Source: Candidatus Aminicenantota bacterium
GTDB taxonomy: Bacteria; Acidobacteriota; Aminicenantia; Aminicenantales; UBA8522
Direction of reading: 5' to 3'
NCBI GenBank assembly: GCA_017886205.1
Contig: JAFNEO010000031.1
Coordinates: forward strand, 1 to 64,000
Length of the DNA stretch: 64,000 bases
The notes under the pieces were generated by a model. That model had not been told where the DNA came from and searched no databases. It saw only the letters and a list, made by a program, of their open reading frames with translations. Shown here piece after piece: positions 33,168-42,624 of this stretch (positions within the stretch are counted from its first letter, which is position 1; the number at the start of each line of letters is the position of its first letter). Both the position numbers and the translations under genes were made by a program.

Positions 33168-33338
33168 GCTCCAGTTCCGTGATGACAGTGATAGGGAATG
33201 GGGTCCTGTCACGGCGCGTCCCCGTCCGTCCTCGCTCCACCCATCCCCCCGTGGGGAACCCCTTCCGCTGCGGGCGTTGCGGGGACTGGCGCCGTGCCAC
33301 CCCTTCCTCGATCATATCTTATATCACGGAAACGGATA
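33168..33338 (-). repeat. Structured interspersed repeat A, copy 1
   Basis: About 170 bases on the minus strand. Nested stems are visible. The outer stem is 33323-33336 with 33170-33183 (TCCGTTTCCGTGAT / ATCACGGAACTGGA). A middle stem joins GGAAGGGGT to ACCCCATTCCC. The core stem joins CACGGCGCCAGTCCCCG to CGGGGACGCGCCGTG. The right end runs into the ribosome site of the DUF2284 gene. Other copies are at 41167-41302 and 52443-52611. Confidence 0.75.
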
Positions 33339-33426
33339 TGCTATCATGTCCCTCAGAGGTTTTAAACATCTGTTTGGATTATAATACACTCGAGCGAGGC
33401 TTACGAGAAGACAAAAAGTGTCGACG

Positions 33427-34158
33427 ATGGTCCGAAAACAGCCCGACCCGAGGGAGCGCTTTGTCGTCATCCTGGTCCGGCCGGAGAGCGTCGAGAATAT
33501 CGGGCTCGCAGCCAGGGCGATGAAGAATACCGGGTTCCGCCACTTGCGCGTCGTCGGCCGGAGCAAGGTCGAGATCGCCTGCCCCCGGACCGCCGTCCAC
33601 GCCAAGGACATCCTGAAAGAGGCTTCCTTTTACAGCGAACTGGCCTCGGCGACCGCCGACCTCAATCTCGTTTTCGCCTCGACCGCCAAGCCGCGCCAAA
33701 ATTATTCCGTGCTGCCGCTGGATGAGGCGGTATCCAAGATGTTTTCCTTCCTGCCCGAGGCCAGGATCGGGCTCCTTTTCGGTAACGAACGGACCGGGCT
33801 GACCTCGACGGAGCTTGCTGCCTCCAACTTCCGCTGGACTATCCCTCAGGCTTCGCGCCAGCCCTCCTACAACCTGGCCGCCGCGGTCCTGATTACGCTC
33901 TTCGAGGTCTTCCGGCGCCTGCCGGCTCAGGGAGTGCTTGTCGGCTCCTCGACTCGGGAGGTCCCGCTTCCCCGGAACGACCAGGAACAATGCATCCGCC
34001 TCATCATTCAGAAACTGGAGGAACGGGAGTTCATCCATCCCACCAACAGGCGCCATACGACACAGATGCTCCACGACCTCCTGGGCCGCCTGGCCATGAC
34101 CGACCGGGACCGCAAGCTGCTGCTGGCCATGTTTTCTCACGCTGGGCCCAAAGAATAG
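33427..34158 (+). CDS. TrmJ/TrmH-family RNA 2'-O-methyltransferase
   Basis: 243 residues. A SPOUT (knotted) methyltransferase: VRPESVENIGLAARAMKNTGF is motif 1, GLLFGNERTGLTSTEL is motif 2, and IPQASRQPSYNLAAAV is motif 3 with the SxNLxxAV signature. Length and C-terminal helices fit TrmJ, which methylates position 32 of tRNAs. GTG at 33418 is an alternative start; neither has a clear ribosome site. A TATAAT box at 33380 probably belongs to its promoter. Confidence 0.85.
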   Translation: MVRKQPDPRERFVVILVRPESVENIGLAARAMKNTGFRHLRVVGRSKVEIACPRTAVHAKDILKEASFYSELASATADLNLVFASTAKPRQNYSVLPLDEAVSKMFSFLPEARIGLLFGNERTGLTSTELAASNFRWTIPQASRQPSYNLAAAVLITLFEVFRRLPAQGVLVGSSTREVPLPRNDQEQCIRLIIQKLEEREFIHPTNRRHTTQMLHDLLGRLAMTDRDRKLLLAMFSHAGPKE

Positions 34159-34261
34159 CACCTTCCGCTGCCCATTGCTGTCTTGAAATCCAACGGGTCA
34201 TGCCATAGAATCAGCAAGTATTTTTTATGGCGGCGATGACGGCCGCTGTAAGGAGTGAACG

Positions 34262-34672
34262 ATGAGCGAGATGCCCGAGATTAAAGTGACCTTCCCCGGC
34301 GGTCTGCGGGTCGATGCCGAATACAAGGGGCATGTCGTCAAGACCGACCAATCCGTCCACCAGGGCGGAGAGGGGACGGCTTCTTCGCCTTTCGACCTCT
34401 TTCTGATATCGATCGCCGCGTGTGCCGGCTTCTATGTCCTCGCCTTCTGCAAGGAACGGGATATCCCGACCGATAAGGCCGGTGTCGTCATGCGGATGGA
34501 AAAGAACCCCGAGACCAAGATGATCGGCAAGATCTCGATCGAGATACAGCTTCCGGCCGAGTTCCCAGAACGCTACAAGAGGGCCATCATCAAGGCGGTG
34601 GATACCTGCACCGTCAAGGCCCACCTGCTGAAGCCCCCGGTTATCGAGATCGAGCTTAAAACCTCCGCCTGA
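34262..34672 (+). CDS. OsmC-family protein
   Basis: 136 residues. OsmC/YhfA fold with GEGTASSPFDLFLISIAACAGFYVLAFCKER (C54 and C63) and DTCTVKAHLL (C116). Classic OsmC peroxidases use two cysteines, one in each half, and the C54/C116 pair fits. It probably reduces organic or lipid hydroperoxides; YhfA-type members have no confirmed activity. GTAAGGAGTG precedes the ATG at 34262. Single gene. Confidence 0.85.
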   Translation: MSEMPEIKVTFPGGLRVDAEYKGHVVKTDQSVHQGGEGTASSPFDLFLISIAACAGFYVLAFCKERDIPTDKAGVVMRMEKNPETKMIGKISIEIQLPAEFPERYKRAIIKAVDTCTVKAHLLKPPVIEIELKTSA

Positions 34673-34675
34673 GCT

Positions 34676-35650
34676 TCAGTCGTTCTTCATCTGCGGCAAC
34701 CAGAGGTAGTAGAAGCCGCTCCGGAGCGTCGGGAACGCGTCGGCGATGCTCTTCTGATCGAAGAGCGAGGGATTCTCCATTTTAGAGGCGTAGAGGTTGG
34801 ACTGGCGCTTCGGATAGTAGGTGTAGGCGACGACCCGGGCGGACGGGACCCTGGCCAACGAGAGCACCCGGGCTAGCGCCTCGTCGAAATACCCCACTTC
34901 GTCGATGAGCTGGAGTTTCAGCGCCTGGGCGGCGGTATAGACACGGCCGTCGGCCAGGTCCCGGATCTCCTCCAAGGTCAGCACGTCCTTCCTTTTCTCA
35001 TGGATGACGTTGAGGAACCCCTCGTAAAGCTCGTCGATGATCCCTTGGAAGAGGCGCTGTTCCTGCTCGCTCAAGTTGCGGAACGGGCTTCCGGCGTCCT
35101 TGAGCTCTCCCGACTTGATGACCTGAATCTTAACTCCGACCTTGGAGAGAAGGCCCTCCACGTCGGGGAATAGGGAGATGACTCCGATCGACCCGGTGAT
35201 CGTCGAGGGATGGGCGATGATCGCATCGCAGGCTGAGGCGACATAGTACCCGCCGGAGGCCGCCACCCCCATCATCAAGGCCACAACGGGGAGTCCCGTT
35301 CTCTTCTTGAACTTGAGAACCTCCCGGTAGAGGATATCGCTCGAGGTGACGTCGCCTCCCGGTGTGTCGAGTCTCAGGATAATCCCGCGGACGAGTTTGT
35401 CCTCGCCCGCCCTTTGGAGCCTCGCATAAACCTGCGACAGCATGTCGCCTTCCCGGTTGAAGATGTTGCCCGGAGCCAGCGTGCTGATCATCCCTTCGAC
35501 ATCGATGACCAGGACCTTCTCCTTGGCTGGACTTTTGATGAGCACGACTTCCTGCATCCTGCTCTCGCCCAGGAAATCGACCCGGAAGGTGCATCCCGCA
35601 GTTATAAGGACCATCCCGATGAGCAAGGGCCACTTTTTCATGTTTTTCAT
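34676..35650 (-). CDS. sppA: Signal peptide peptidase SppA (S49), short form
   Basis: 324 residues. Lipoprotein signal with lipobox ITAGC (C20). The S49 core shows LDTPGGDVTSSDILYREV, catalytic Ser in MMGVAASGGYYVASACD and catalytic Lys in IKSGELKDAGSP. It cleaves left-over signal peptides in the membrane. This is the half-size form with one catalytic domain, as in Bacillus SppA. GGAGG lies 9 bases before the ATG at 35650. Upstream in-frame codons to 35722 were not used because they lack a ribosome site. Confidence 0.88.
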   Translation of the reverse strand: MKNMKKWPLLIGMVLITAGCTFRVDFLGESRMQEVVLIKSPAKEKVLVIDVEGMISTLAPGNIFNREGDMLSQVYARLQRAGEDKLVRGIILRLDTPGGDVTSSDILYREVLKFKKRTGLPVVALMMGVAASGGYYVASACDAIIAHPSTITGSIGVISLFPDVEGLLSKVGVKIQVIKSGELKDAGSPFRNLSEQEQRLFQGIIDELYEGFLNVIHEKRKDVLTLEEIRDLADGRVYTAAQALKLQLIDEVGYFDEALARVLSLARVPSARVVAYTYYPKRQSNLYASKMENPSLFDQKSIADAFPTLRSGFYYLWLPQMKND

Positions 35651-35751
35651 GAGGTTAAACCTCCACTCCTGCAATCTCCGAGCATAGCCTATTATAAAAC
35701 AAGGTTCTTCCAGGAATAGCATGGATCAAATCGGAATCGGATGCAAATTCT

Positions 35752-35841
35752 CTCCCCCCTTTGCGAAAGGGGGGATCAAGGGGGAATCGATTCCAAAGAC
35801 CCTATTCTCCCCTTACCCCTCCTTTCAAAAGGAGGGGTAAG
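35752..35841. repeat. Two adjacent GC-rich hairpins
   Basis: CCCCCCTTT / GAAAGGGGGG (35754-35774) and CTTACCCCTCCTTT / AAAGGAGGGGTAAG (35812-35841). Copies of the second type of unit recur as variants at 59248-59271 and near 63630. There is no poly-T tail, so a simple terminator is not indicated. Confidence 0.5.
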
Positions 35842-35977
35842 ATATCAGATCACCCACAGGAAAGCCGGATGAACCTAAAACAAATATTTGATGATTGTGC
35901 AGGTAATAATCCCGCCATTGTTGACTTAGGCCTCTGCCGGTGATATAAGGATTCCGGATGACGAGGAGGGGAACGGC

Positions 35978-36910
35978 TTGATCCGTCGACTCAAAGCTTT
36001 CGCGCTGAGGCACTTCGAGACGACCCTGATCGTCATCATCCTCTTCGGTATCATCGCCATCGCTTTCCTCGTCAACTACAAGTTCGCCTTTCTCAATTTC
36101 TTTTTCCTGCCGGTTATCCTGGCCGGCTACTATCTCGGCAAGAGACAGGCTGTGCTCACGGCCAGCCTCTGCATCCTTCTGGTCGCATTCTACCACATTT
36201 TCTCCCGGGTCCTTCTCCGGTCGCTTCCCCAGATGTCGCTCGACGAGGTCCTGAACATCGTCACCTGGGCGGGATTCCTCATCCTGACCGCTGCCATCAT
36301 CGGAATGATCGCCGAACAGAGGGAGGCCAGGATGAAAAGCTTACAGGGAGCTTACTCGGGAGTACTCGAGATCATGCTCAAGTATCTCGAGGTCGCCGAT
36401 GAGCGAAAGCCGCGGTCGGTCCGAGTTGCCCACCTGGCCGGGAAGATCGCCGCGGCGGCGAAGATGAGCACCTTCCATATCGAGAACATCAAGTCGGCAG
36501 CCCTCCTTCTCGAGGCCGGTGACCTGAGGTCGAACCTCCACCTTTATGACGAAGTCGCGGCTTTCATGGCGGGGGAGAGCGGGCCGTCCGGGAAGGCCGT
36601 CGACGACAGGGCGAAGGTGCTCCTGAGGACGACCGCCTCTCTGCTCAAGGAAGTGGAGCCCATCCTGGCCAACTACTTCTACCACTATGTCGAGGAGGCG
36701 AATATCCTGGACAAGGACTTGTCAACCGTACCCATGGGGAGCAGCATCATCGCCCTGGCCGACCTTGTCGACCGGCTGAACACGGACATGCTGCCGGCGC
36801 CGTGGAAAAGCGAGGTCAGGTCGCTCCAGGATATCCGCAAGCTCTCCGGGCGGGCCTTTCCCGCCCCCGCCGTCCAGGCGCTTTTCCATGTGGTTTCGCC
36901 CTCAGCGTGA
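35978..36910 (+). CDS. Membrane protein with degenerate HD-GYP-like domain
   Basis: 310 residues. Three to four N-terminal helices (TLIVIILFGIIAIAFLV, FFFLPVILAGYYLG, ILTAAIIGMIAEQ) resemble a DUF4118-like sensor. The cytoplasmic part YLEVADERKPRSVRVAHLAGKIAAAAK aligns with the start of HD-GYP domains, but the HD pair is replaced (ALLLEAGDL) and no GYP is present. Catalysis of cyclic-di-GMP breakdown is therefore unlikely, and a scaffold or sensing role is inferred. TTG start at 35978 with GAGGAGGGG upstream. Confidence 0.6.
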   Translation: MIRRLKAFALRHFETTLIVIILFGIIAIAFLVNYKFAFLNFFFLPVILAGYYLGKRQAVLTASLCILLVAFYHIFSRVLLRSLPQMSLDEVLNIVTWAGFLILTAAIIGMIAEQREARMKSLQGAYSGVLEIMLKYLEVADERKPRSVRVAHLAGKIAAAAKMSTFHIENIKSAALLLEAGDLRSNLHLYDEVAAFMAGESGPSGKAVDDRAKVLLRTTASLLKEVEPILANYFYHYVEEANILDKDLSTVPMGSSIIALADLVDRLNTDMLPAPWKSEVRSLQDIRKLSGRAFPAPAVQALFHVVSPSA

Positions 36911-36963
36911 TCAGGCCGGGCCCTTGAGGACAATTTCCGTTTTTATGGTGATGCCTTTCTGTC

Positions 36964-37608
36964 ATGATCCATCCTTGCCCTGATCGCCAGCTGCGGAAAT
37001 CTTGCTTGAAGAAAAAGCGCCGGGCTGTGCTCGGCGTTGATCTGGCCGGCGTCCCGCACCGGCCGACCGGGATTTGTCTCCTCGAGGACGGCTGCGCCCG
37101 AACCACTCTTCTCTACGAGGACAGGGAGATTCTGGACTATGCCAGGGAAAGCAAGCCCGTCCTGATCGCCATCGATGCGCCTTTGAACCTGCCTCCCGGA
37201 CGGAGGTCGATGTCCGACCGGAACGGGTCTCATTACCGGCCTTGCGACCTCGAATTGAGACGCCGCAAGATCCCCTTTTTTCCGATCACCCTTGGTCCGA
37301 TGAGAAAGCTCACCGAGAGAGGGATCAGGCTGAAGCGGCGCCTGGAAGCCGAAGGATTCCGGGTGGTCGAGATCTACCCGGGAGGGGCGCAGGATGCCTG
37401 GACGATCCCCCGGGCCAAGCGCAACAAGGAAGGCTTGAGACGGTGTCTGTCCCGGCGGGGGATCAAAGGGTTGACCCGATCGGCCTCCGATCACGAGCTC
37501 GATGCCGCCACGGGCGCCTTGGTGGGGTGGCTTTATCTATTGGGTAAAGCCGAGGTCCTGGGTGATTTCCAGAGCGGCGCAATCATCTTGCCCGTCGGGG
37601 AGCGATGA
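36964..37608 (+). CDS. DUF429-family protein
   Basis: 214 residues. VLGVDLAGVPHRPTGICLLE at the start, VLIAIDAPLNLPPG, FFPITLGPMRKLTERG, VVEIYPGGAQDAW and DHELDAATGALVGWLYL are the recognised DUF429 blocks. They contain several conserved acidic residues like an RNase H-like fold. The function is unknown. Its last 26 bases overlap the convergent lipid-kinase-like gene. The true start may be downstream near 37018 because the first 18 residues are not conserved-looking. Confidence 0.8.
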   Translation: MIHPCPDRQLRKSCLKKKRRAVLGVDLAGVPHRPTGICLLEDGCARTTLLYEDREILDYARESKPVLIAIDAPLNLPPGRRSMSDRNGSHYRPCDLELRRRKIPFFPITLGPMRKLTERGIRLKRRLEAEGFRVVEIYPGGAQDAWTIPRAKRNKEGLRRCLSRRGIKGLTRSASDHELDAATGALVGWLYLLGKAEVLGDFQSGAIILPVGER

Positions 37609-38509
37609 CCCGGATGGCCTGAGGGATGACTTTGACTTCGACCCGATCTCTTGTTCCCAAGTATTCGCCGTGATACTGGACGGGGAGGTCTTTCCCCCTG
37701 AGCACGAGCTTCTTGGCCTTGAAATTTTTCAGCCGGCGCTGGGAGAGCCCGAAATAGGTCAGCGGGAGGAGCAGCGCGTATTTCCAGCCGCTCATCTCGA
37801 AGAAGGTGATATCGAGGTATTCGTCTTCTAGGCTGGCCAGGGGCGCGATCCGGAAGGAGTAGCCGAAATAATTGGACTTGGCCACGACACAGTCCAGGAT
37901 CTTGAGCTTCAACGTCTTCCTGTCAAAGCGCGCACCCTTCCCATCGAGGCCGTCCTCGAGCTCGACATCCACCTCCCATAAAGGCTGGGACAGAAGTCCA
38001 AGACCGGCCAGAATATGGCCCCAAAAACCCTTGAACTTCTCCCGGAGTTTTTCGTCGCTCGCCCCGGCCGTGGCGCCGATGCTGGAAAAGCCGGAGACGT
38101 AGCCCTCGATCTCCATCAAGCTGACCTGCCGAGGTTCCCCATCTTGGATGATGCGGACGGCCCTGCGGATATTCTTCGGGATGTCCAGCGATTTCCGGAA
38201 GGCATTGCCGCTCCCCAGAGGAACGATCCCCAGTAGGACATCCTTCTCTCGGCCCGCCTCACGGATCCCCTGGAGGACGTCCGCAATGGTCCCATCGCCG
38301 CCCAGGGCGATGATCGTGGAGAAGGCCGGGCTGATCTTGCGGACGAGCGCGATCATGCTTTCTTTTCCGACGTGGGCATCGAACTTCTGGCCGGGGAGCT
38401 CCCGTGCCAAGATCTTTTTCAGCGTCTTGCGGCGCAGCCATTTTTTCTGGGCGGCCTCCGGGTTGATGATGCAGGCCGCATTCCTCAGGTGTTCTCTGAT
38501 CTCTGTCAT
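37583..38509 (-). CDS. Diacylglycerol-kinase-family protein
   Basis: 308 residues. The DAGK catalytic domain shows TIIALGGDGTIADVLQG (GGDGT 70-74) and IVPLGSGNAFRKSLDIP. The end FKAKKLVLRGKDLPVQYHGEYLG is the usual last strand with the acidic residue replaced by H-G-E. It probably phosphorylates a lipid alcohol or undecaprenol-like substrate. Distinct in sequence from the DAGK-like gene at 13676. Single gene. Confidence 0.82.
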   Translation of the reverse strand: MTEIREHLRNAACIINPEAAQKKWLRRKTLKKILARELPGQKFDAHVGKESMIALVRKISPAFSTIIALGGDGTIADVLQGIREAGREKDVLLGIVPLGSGNAFRKSLDIPKNIRRAVRIIQDGEPRQVSLMEIEGYVSGFSSIGATAGASDEKLREKFKGFWGHILAGLGLLSQPLWEVDVELEDGLDGKGARFDRKTLKLKILDCVVAKSNYFGYSFRIAPLASLEDEYLDITFFEMSGWKYALLLPLTYFGLSQRRLKNFKAKKLVLRGKDLPVQYHGEYLGTRDRVEVKVIPQAIRVIAPRRAR

Positions 38510-38530
38510 GAATGGATCAAGGGCATTATA

Positions 38531-41038
38531 TCAGTTCCGAGAAACTTTTTTATTCGAACCTCCGGGATCGGCCTTTGGAAGAACCCTCTCGGGGAGGGGA
38601 GGGTCGAACCGGCCGTTTCCGTCGACGTCCACAAACACGGGGTTGGTCAGAGCATAGGGAACGGTGCCGTCCTCGAGCAGCCCGGTTTCAGACGGGCTCT
38701 GGAGGACGGGAAAGAGCGTCTTCCGGCCCATCGCTTCGACACTGACATAGGTATCCCTGGTTAAGCTGATTCCGATCTCCTGGGTGAACTTGTCGATAGA
38801 GCCGTCCTTTGCCCGAACAGGAAAGATGATCCGTCTTTCGCCATTGAAGACAAGCCGGACCTCGTCCACGTCAACCCACGGAGCTCCCCAGACACGGAGG
38901 GAGAAAACCACCTGTCCTCCCTTGGCCTGAACCAGATCACCTGGCACATATAGCGAGTTGACCTTGAAGGCGATCAAGGGCCCGTTGGTGACAAAGGAGC
39001 GGCCCTTCTTTAGGGCCGCGATGAACGATGAGCGGTCGAGCGGCTTTCCCTTTTCATCGGGCACAGAGACATAGGTCCGCGAATAGCCGGGCTCCTCACG
39101 GTCGATGCCGTGAGAGTCGGATGAACCGACGATCGGGAAGACGTAGCCCCTGTTGAGCAGGTGGAACCAGTCCTCGATGGCGGCTTGATTGGAGGAGTAG
39201 AAATAGGGACCGTTGAGGACCTCCAGGAGGTCGAAATTCAGGTCCAGGTCGACCAGGGCGGTCGCGGCCGATTCCTGGTCGAGATAGAGGTTATTAAAAT
39301 AGCCCAGGTCTCCGGCGCGCGGGTGGTTCACTTGAAGGACCGCTCCCGGGTTCTTCTGCCGGCTGGCCGTGAAGAGGGGAGAGGCCGATTCGGCGGCCGC
39401 GTTGATGGCACCATTGCCGAATTCGCCCGGCCGCAACTCCATGGGATAAGTGTTGTAGTGGATGATGTCGGGGGTAGTGACTTCGCTTCCCGGGATAACG
39501 GTCAGCTCCTTGTCGAGTCCCAAGCTCTTAAGGACAGGCGCGTAGTCAGTGACGATATTGTGGTCGGTGCCGGCCAGCACCTCGACACCCTCGGCCACGA
39601 CCGACTTGATCCGCTCAGAGACTGAGGGCTGCCCATCGGACTTGTTGGTGTGCATATGGGGATCGAACGAGATGATCCCCGGCGTCTCGACGATCCGGTT
39701 GATGACCAGGACCAGATCGGAGTTCTCTTCCTTGAGCACCTCGATCACCCGGTGGTCCACCGAATATTCGGGGCCCCGAGAAGCGGCGGCCAGATAGGTC
39801 CCCACAGGAAGCCGGACGGCGAGCCCGCCCTCGCCGGGAAAACAAGAATTCTTGAATCCCTCCCAGCTCCTCCCGGTCTCGACTGGATTATCAGGTTCAA
39901 AGTACGGGCTCTTGGTCGGAGCAATCCCCAGGAAACTGACCTTGCCCGGGACGGCGTTTCCTTGACTGTCTTTGAGCCAGACCTTCACCTCGCCGAGCGG
40001 GGGGTTCTGGAGTGAGAACGAATTCTCCCCGTCCGGCTTGACTTCCACCAGTTCCTCGACCACGGCGGGAAAAAAGTTGGCCTGCAGCCGGTATACGCCT
40101 GGCGGAAGCAGGACCTCTTGGTAGAGGGGCTTTTCCAGGACGGACCGGAAAAAGACCGAAGAGGTCAGAGCTTCCCGGACGATGATCTCCATCCAGTCGC
40201 CACCGTAATCCCTGAACCCGACCGAGGCCTTCACCGCTGGAATGTCGAGGATCCGGTAGATCCTTTTCAGGAGCCCGGCGACGGAGGAATCGACAAGCAG
40301 GGTGTAGTGAACCTCGTACTTTTCGCCGGGAGAGAGTTTTCCCGGATGCCGTGATTCCTCTTTTTCTACTGGATTAAAATTGACGAGCGCCAGATGATAT
40401 CCTTTTTTCTGGTAGGCCCGGAAATTGAGCATGGGGAATTTCTCGTCATTGTAGGGGTTGAAATAGTAGCGATGGTAGGCATCGAAAAAGAGGCTGTAGC
40501 TCAGGTCCTCGAACGGCGCCCGTCCGGTGTTGGTGACCGTTGAAGTGATGTCGATTTGCCCCTTCCCCGGATAGAACAGATACGTCGTCTTAATTTCTGC
40601 GGCCCTCCCTTCGTCGCCTTTGAAAACCCCGGCGGCCGCGAAGCCTAGCGGCTTATCCCCGGCGTCGGCCGGACCCTGATCGAGCCGAGAATAGGCTACA
40701 TAATGAGTCTTGTCTTTGATCCGGAGGACCGGCGTTCCGAAGTTCAGGTCGCCGGAGACGCCCTGGCCGGCTGGGCCGAGGCCGAGGACGCTTCCCATGG
40801 CCTGGCCGTGCGGGTAGTTCCCGCTCGTCACTACAAGCCGCGGCGAAGCGCCGAGCAGGACGAGGTATTTCCCGTCGCTGAGCAGATAATCACCCTTTTG
40901 CGCGAGCGTGCTGAATCCCGGGGGCAGGTCCGCCGGGCCCTGGATGATCTTGACCTCGAATTCAGCGCCGCTCAGACTGGGAAGGCTCAAAAAGATGGCA
41001 GCCAGCGCCGTCAATAGGCGCCGCTTTGTTATCTGCAT
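38531..41038 (-). CDS. Exported PHP-domain (CehA/McbA-type) metallohydrolase
   Basis: 835 residues. A signal peptide (LLTALAAIFLSLPSLSGAE) is followed by about 480 residues of beta-sandwich modules (KGQIDITSTVTNTGRAPFED, VKVWLKDSQGNAVPGKVSF). The PHP domain then has IISFDPHMHTNKSDGQPSV, VEVLAGTDHNIVTDY and SSDSHGIDREEP with the metal histidines. CehA/McbA members hydrolyse carbamate or phospho-ester bonds; the substrate here is unknown. It is much longer than the 300-500 residue core because of the N-terminal modules. GGGAG precedes the ATG at 41038. Confidence 0.82.
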   Translation of the reverse strand: MQITKRRLLTALAAIFLSLPSLSGAEFEVKIIQGPADLPPGFSTLAQKGDYLLSDGKYLVLLGASPRLVVTSGNYPHGQAMGSVLGLGPAGQGVSGDLNFGTPVLRIKDKTHYVAYSRLDQGPADAGDKPLGFAAAGVFKGDEGRAAEIKTTYLFYPGKGQIDITSTVTNTGRAPFEDLSYSLFFDAYHRYYFNPYNDEKFPMLNFRAYQKKGYHLALVNFNPVEKEESRHPGKLSPGEKYEVHYTLLVDSSVAGLLKRIYRILDIPAVKASVGFRDYGGDWMEIIVREALTSSVFFRSVLEKPLYQEVLLPPGVYRLQANFFPAVVEELVEVKPDGENSFSLQNPPLGEVKVWLKDSQGNAVPGKVSFLGIAPTKSPYFEPDNPVETGRSWEGFKNSCFPGEGGLAVRLPVGTYLAAASRGPEYSVDHRVIEVLKEENSDLVLVINRIVETPGIISFDPHMHTNKSDGQPSVSERIKSVVAEGVEVLAGTDHNIVTDYAPVLKSLGLDKELTVIPGSEVTTPDIIHYNTYPMELRPGEFGNGAINAAAESASPLFTASRQKNPGAVLQVNHPRAGDLGYFNNLYLDQESAATALVDLDLNFDLLEVLNGPYFYSSNQAAIEDWFHLLNRGYVFPIVGSSDSHGIDREEPGYSRTYVSVPDEKGKPLDRSSFIAALKKGRSFVTNGPLIAFKVNSLYVPGDLVQAKGGQVVFSLRVWGAPWVDVDEVRLVFNGERRIIFPVRAKDGSIDKFTQEIGISLTRDTYVSVEAMGRKTLFPVLQSPSETGLLEDGTVPYALTNPVFVDVDGNGRFDPPLPERVLPKADPGGSNKKVSRN

Positions 41039-41166
41039 TGTTGACTCCCAAGGCAGAGCCGATCCGCAGGCACGAACTCGGCTCGAACAGGGCGGTATTA
41101 TAGCATAGAGAATGCTGTTCGGTTCAACTGTAGGAGATGTGTTAAGATTTGTACGATGGAAATATG

Positions 41167-41302
41167 TTTCTGCGTAGGGAACGGGTGGCGCGGCGCCAGT
41201 CCCCGCAACGCCCGGAGCGGAAGGGGTTCCCCACGGGGGGATGGGTGGAGCGAGGACGGACGGGGACGCGCCGTGACAGGACCCGTTCCCACCACACAGA
41301 AA
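41167..41302 (+). repeat. Structured interspersed repeat A, copy 2
   Basis: Outer stem TTTCTGCGTAGGGAACGGGT (41167-41186) pairs with ACCCGTTCCC (41281-41290) and ACACAGAAA. The core is nearly identical to the copies at 33168 and 52443, but the outer sequences differ while still pairing. It ends 104 bases before the ferritin-like gene on the same strand and fills the gap 41039-41405. Confidence 0.75.
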
Positions 41303-41405
41303 GGGGAATTTGCATCGGAGCGGGGGATTCGCTACAATCGATATCCACTCTCGCCTGCCGCCGGATAGATTGGGTCGTCGCATCGAGAGGAGAAAGGAGA
41401 TTGCC

Positions 41406-41927
41406 ATGGCCAAGATCAGTCAGGACGTTAAGACTTTAATCCAGGACGCCATCAGTCTGGAAATCAACGGTCAGGCCTTTTTCAACCAGGCTGCCGAAAT
41501 TACCCACAACGAGCTCGGGAAGAAGATGTTTGTCCGGCTGGCCCAGGAGGAGGTCAAGCACCTCGAGGCCTTCAGCCGTCTTTTCAGCAAGATCATGCAA
41601 TCGGACGATTGGAAGAAGCAGGTCCGGAGCGAAGAGCTCAAGGGCCCTTCGCCCGTCATCCAAGAGCTGGCCCAGCGCATGAAGCGGGCGGAGGGACAGA
41701 GCGAGGTCGAGGCCCTGCGGATCGGGATGGAGCTCGAGCAGAAGGCCGTGGACTTCTTCACCACTTCCGCCGCTAAGATGGGCGATCCTGCGGCCAAGGA
41801 GATCTTCGAGAAGATTGCCGATGAGGAGAGGTTCCATTATGACCTTCTTCTGGCCCAGCACGATTCCGTGACCGGCTCGGGCTTCTGGCTCGACAGCTCC
41901 GAGTTTGCGATGGATGGAAAATACTAG
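41406..41927 (+). CDS. Ferritin-like diiron protein (rubrerythrin-type)
   Basis: 173 residues, four-helix. AISLEINGQAFFNQAAEITHNELGK, VRLAQEEVKHLEAF, GMELEQKAVDFFTTSA and KIADEERFHYDLLLAQHD give the two pairs of Glu with EExxH-like ligands. No C-terminal rubredoxin domain is present. Such proteins serve in peroxide or iron stress in anaerobes. Strong ribosome site GGAGAAAGGAG 6-8 bases before the ATG at 41406. The end overlaps the ABC gene by 14 bases, so they may be co-transcribed. Confidence 0.82.
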   Translation: MAKISQDVKTLIQDAISLEINGQAFFNQAAEITHNELGKKMFVRLAQEEVKHLEAFSRLFSKIMQSDDWKKQVRSEELKGPSPVIQELAQRMKRAEGQSEVEALRIGMELEQKAVDFFTTSAAKMGDPAAKEIFEKIADEERFHYDLLLAQHDSVTGSGFWLDSSEFAMDGKY

Positions 41928-42624
41928 GGAGGGCGCCCTCCTGATCAAGATCTCGAACCTCAGCAAGGTCTATGCGACCGCAAAGGTCCAGGTGGTCGCG
42001 CTTCAGGATGTGAGCCTCGGCCTCGAAGTGGGCGTTTTTGCCGCCGTAACCGGCGCCTCGGGGTCGGGCAAGTCAACGCTCCTCAACCTCCTCGGCGGCT
42101 TGGACACCCCGACCTCGGGAACGATCGAAGTCCGGGGCCGGAAGATATCGGATATGAGCCGGGAGGAGCTGGCGCTCTACCGCCGCTCCGGGGTAGGGAT
42201 GATCTTCCAGTCGTTCAACCTCATCCCCGGGTTCAGCGCGCTCGAGAACGTGGCTCTTCCCCTTATATTTTCCGGGATCGCGAAGCGGGAGCGCCGGAAG
42301 CGGGCCGGAGAAGTGTTGGCTCAAGTCGGGCTCGAAGCGAGGACTGCCCACCGGCCCTCCGAGCTTTCCGGAGGCGAGCAGCAGCGGGTGGCCATCGCCC
42401 GGGCGCTGGTCAACCGGCCGCGGGTCCTGCTGGCCGACGAGCCGACCGGAAACCTGGACAGCCGTACCTCCCGGGAGATCGTGACTCTCCTCGCCGAACT
42501 CAACCGGAATCAAGGCCTGACCGTCATCATGGTTACCCATGAAGAATCGTTGGCCCGGGAGTTCGCCGGCCGCGGCGTCCGGCTCAGCGACGGGAAGGTC
42601 CAGGCCGAGGAGAGATGGCGATGA
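41914..42624 (+). CDS. MacB/LolD-type ABC transporter ATP-binding protein
   Basis: 236 residues. Walker [11 protein letters not shown]-loop FQSFN, signature [15 protein letters not shown] and Walker [10 protein letters not shown], followed by the D-loop NLD and switch-His VTHE. The sequence falls in the LolD/MacB/FtsE group, which powers lipoprotein release, peptide or macrolide export rather than solute import. It starts inside the ferritin-like gene. Its partner permease follows with a 10-base overlap. No membrane-fusion (MacA) gene is adjacent. Confidence 0.9.
   Translation: MENTREGALLIKISNLSKVYATAKVQVVALQDVSLGLEVGVFAAVTGASGSGKSTLLNLLGGLDTPTSGTIEVRGRKISDMSREELALYRRSGVGMIFQSFNLIPGFSALENVALPLIFSGIAKRERRKRAGEVLAQVGLEARTAHRPSELSGGEQQRVAIARALVNRPRVLLADEPTGNLDSRTSREIVTLLAELNRNQGLTVIMVTHEESLAREFAGRGVRLSDGKVQAEERWR

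Noticed and set aside
35752-35841. Paired hairpins as a transcription terminator
   Set aside because: There is no T-run after either stem, so a factor-independent terminator is not supported; they look like interspersed repeats.
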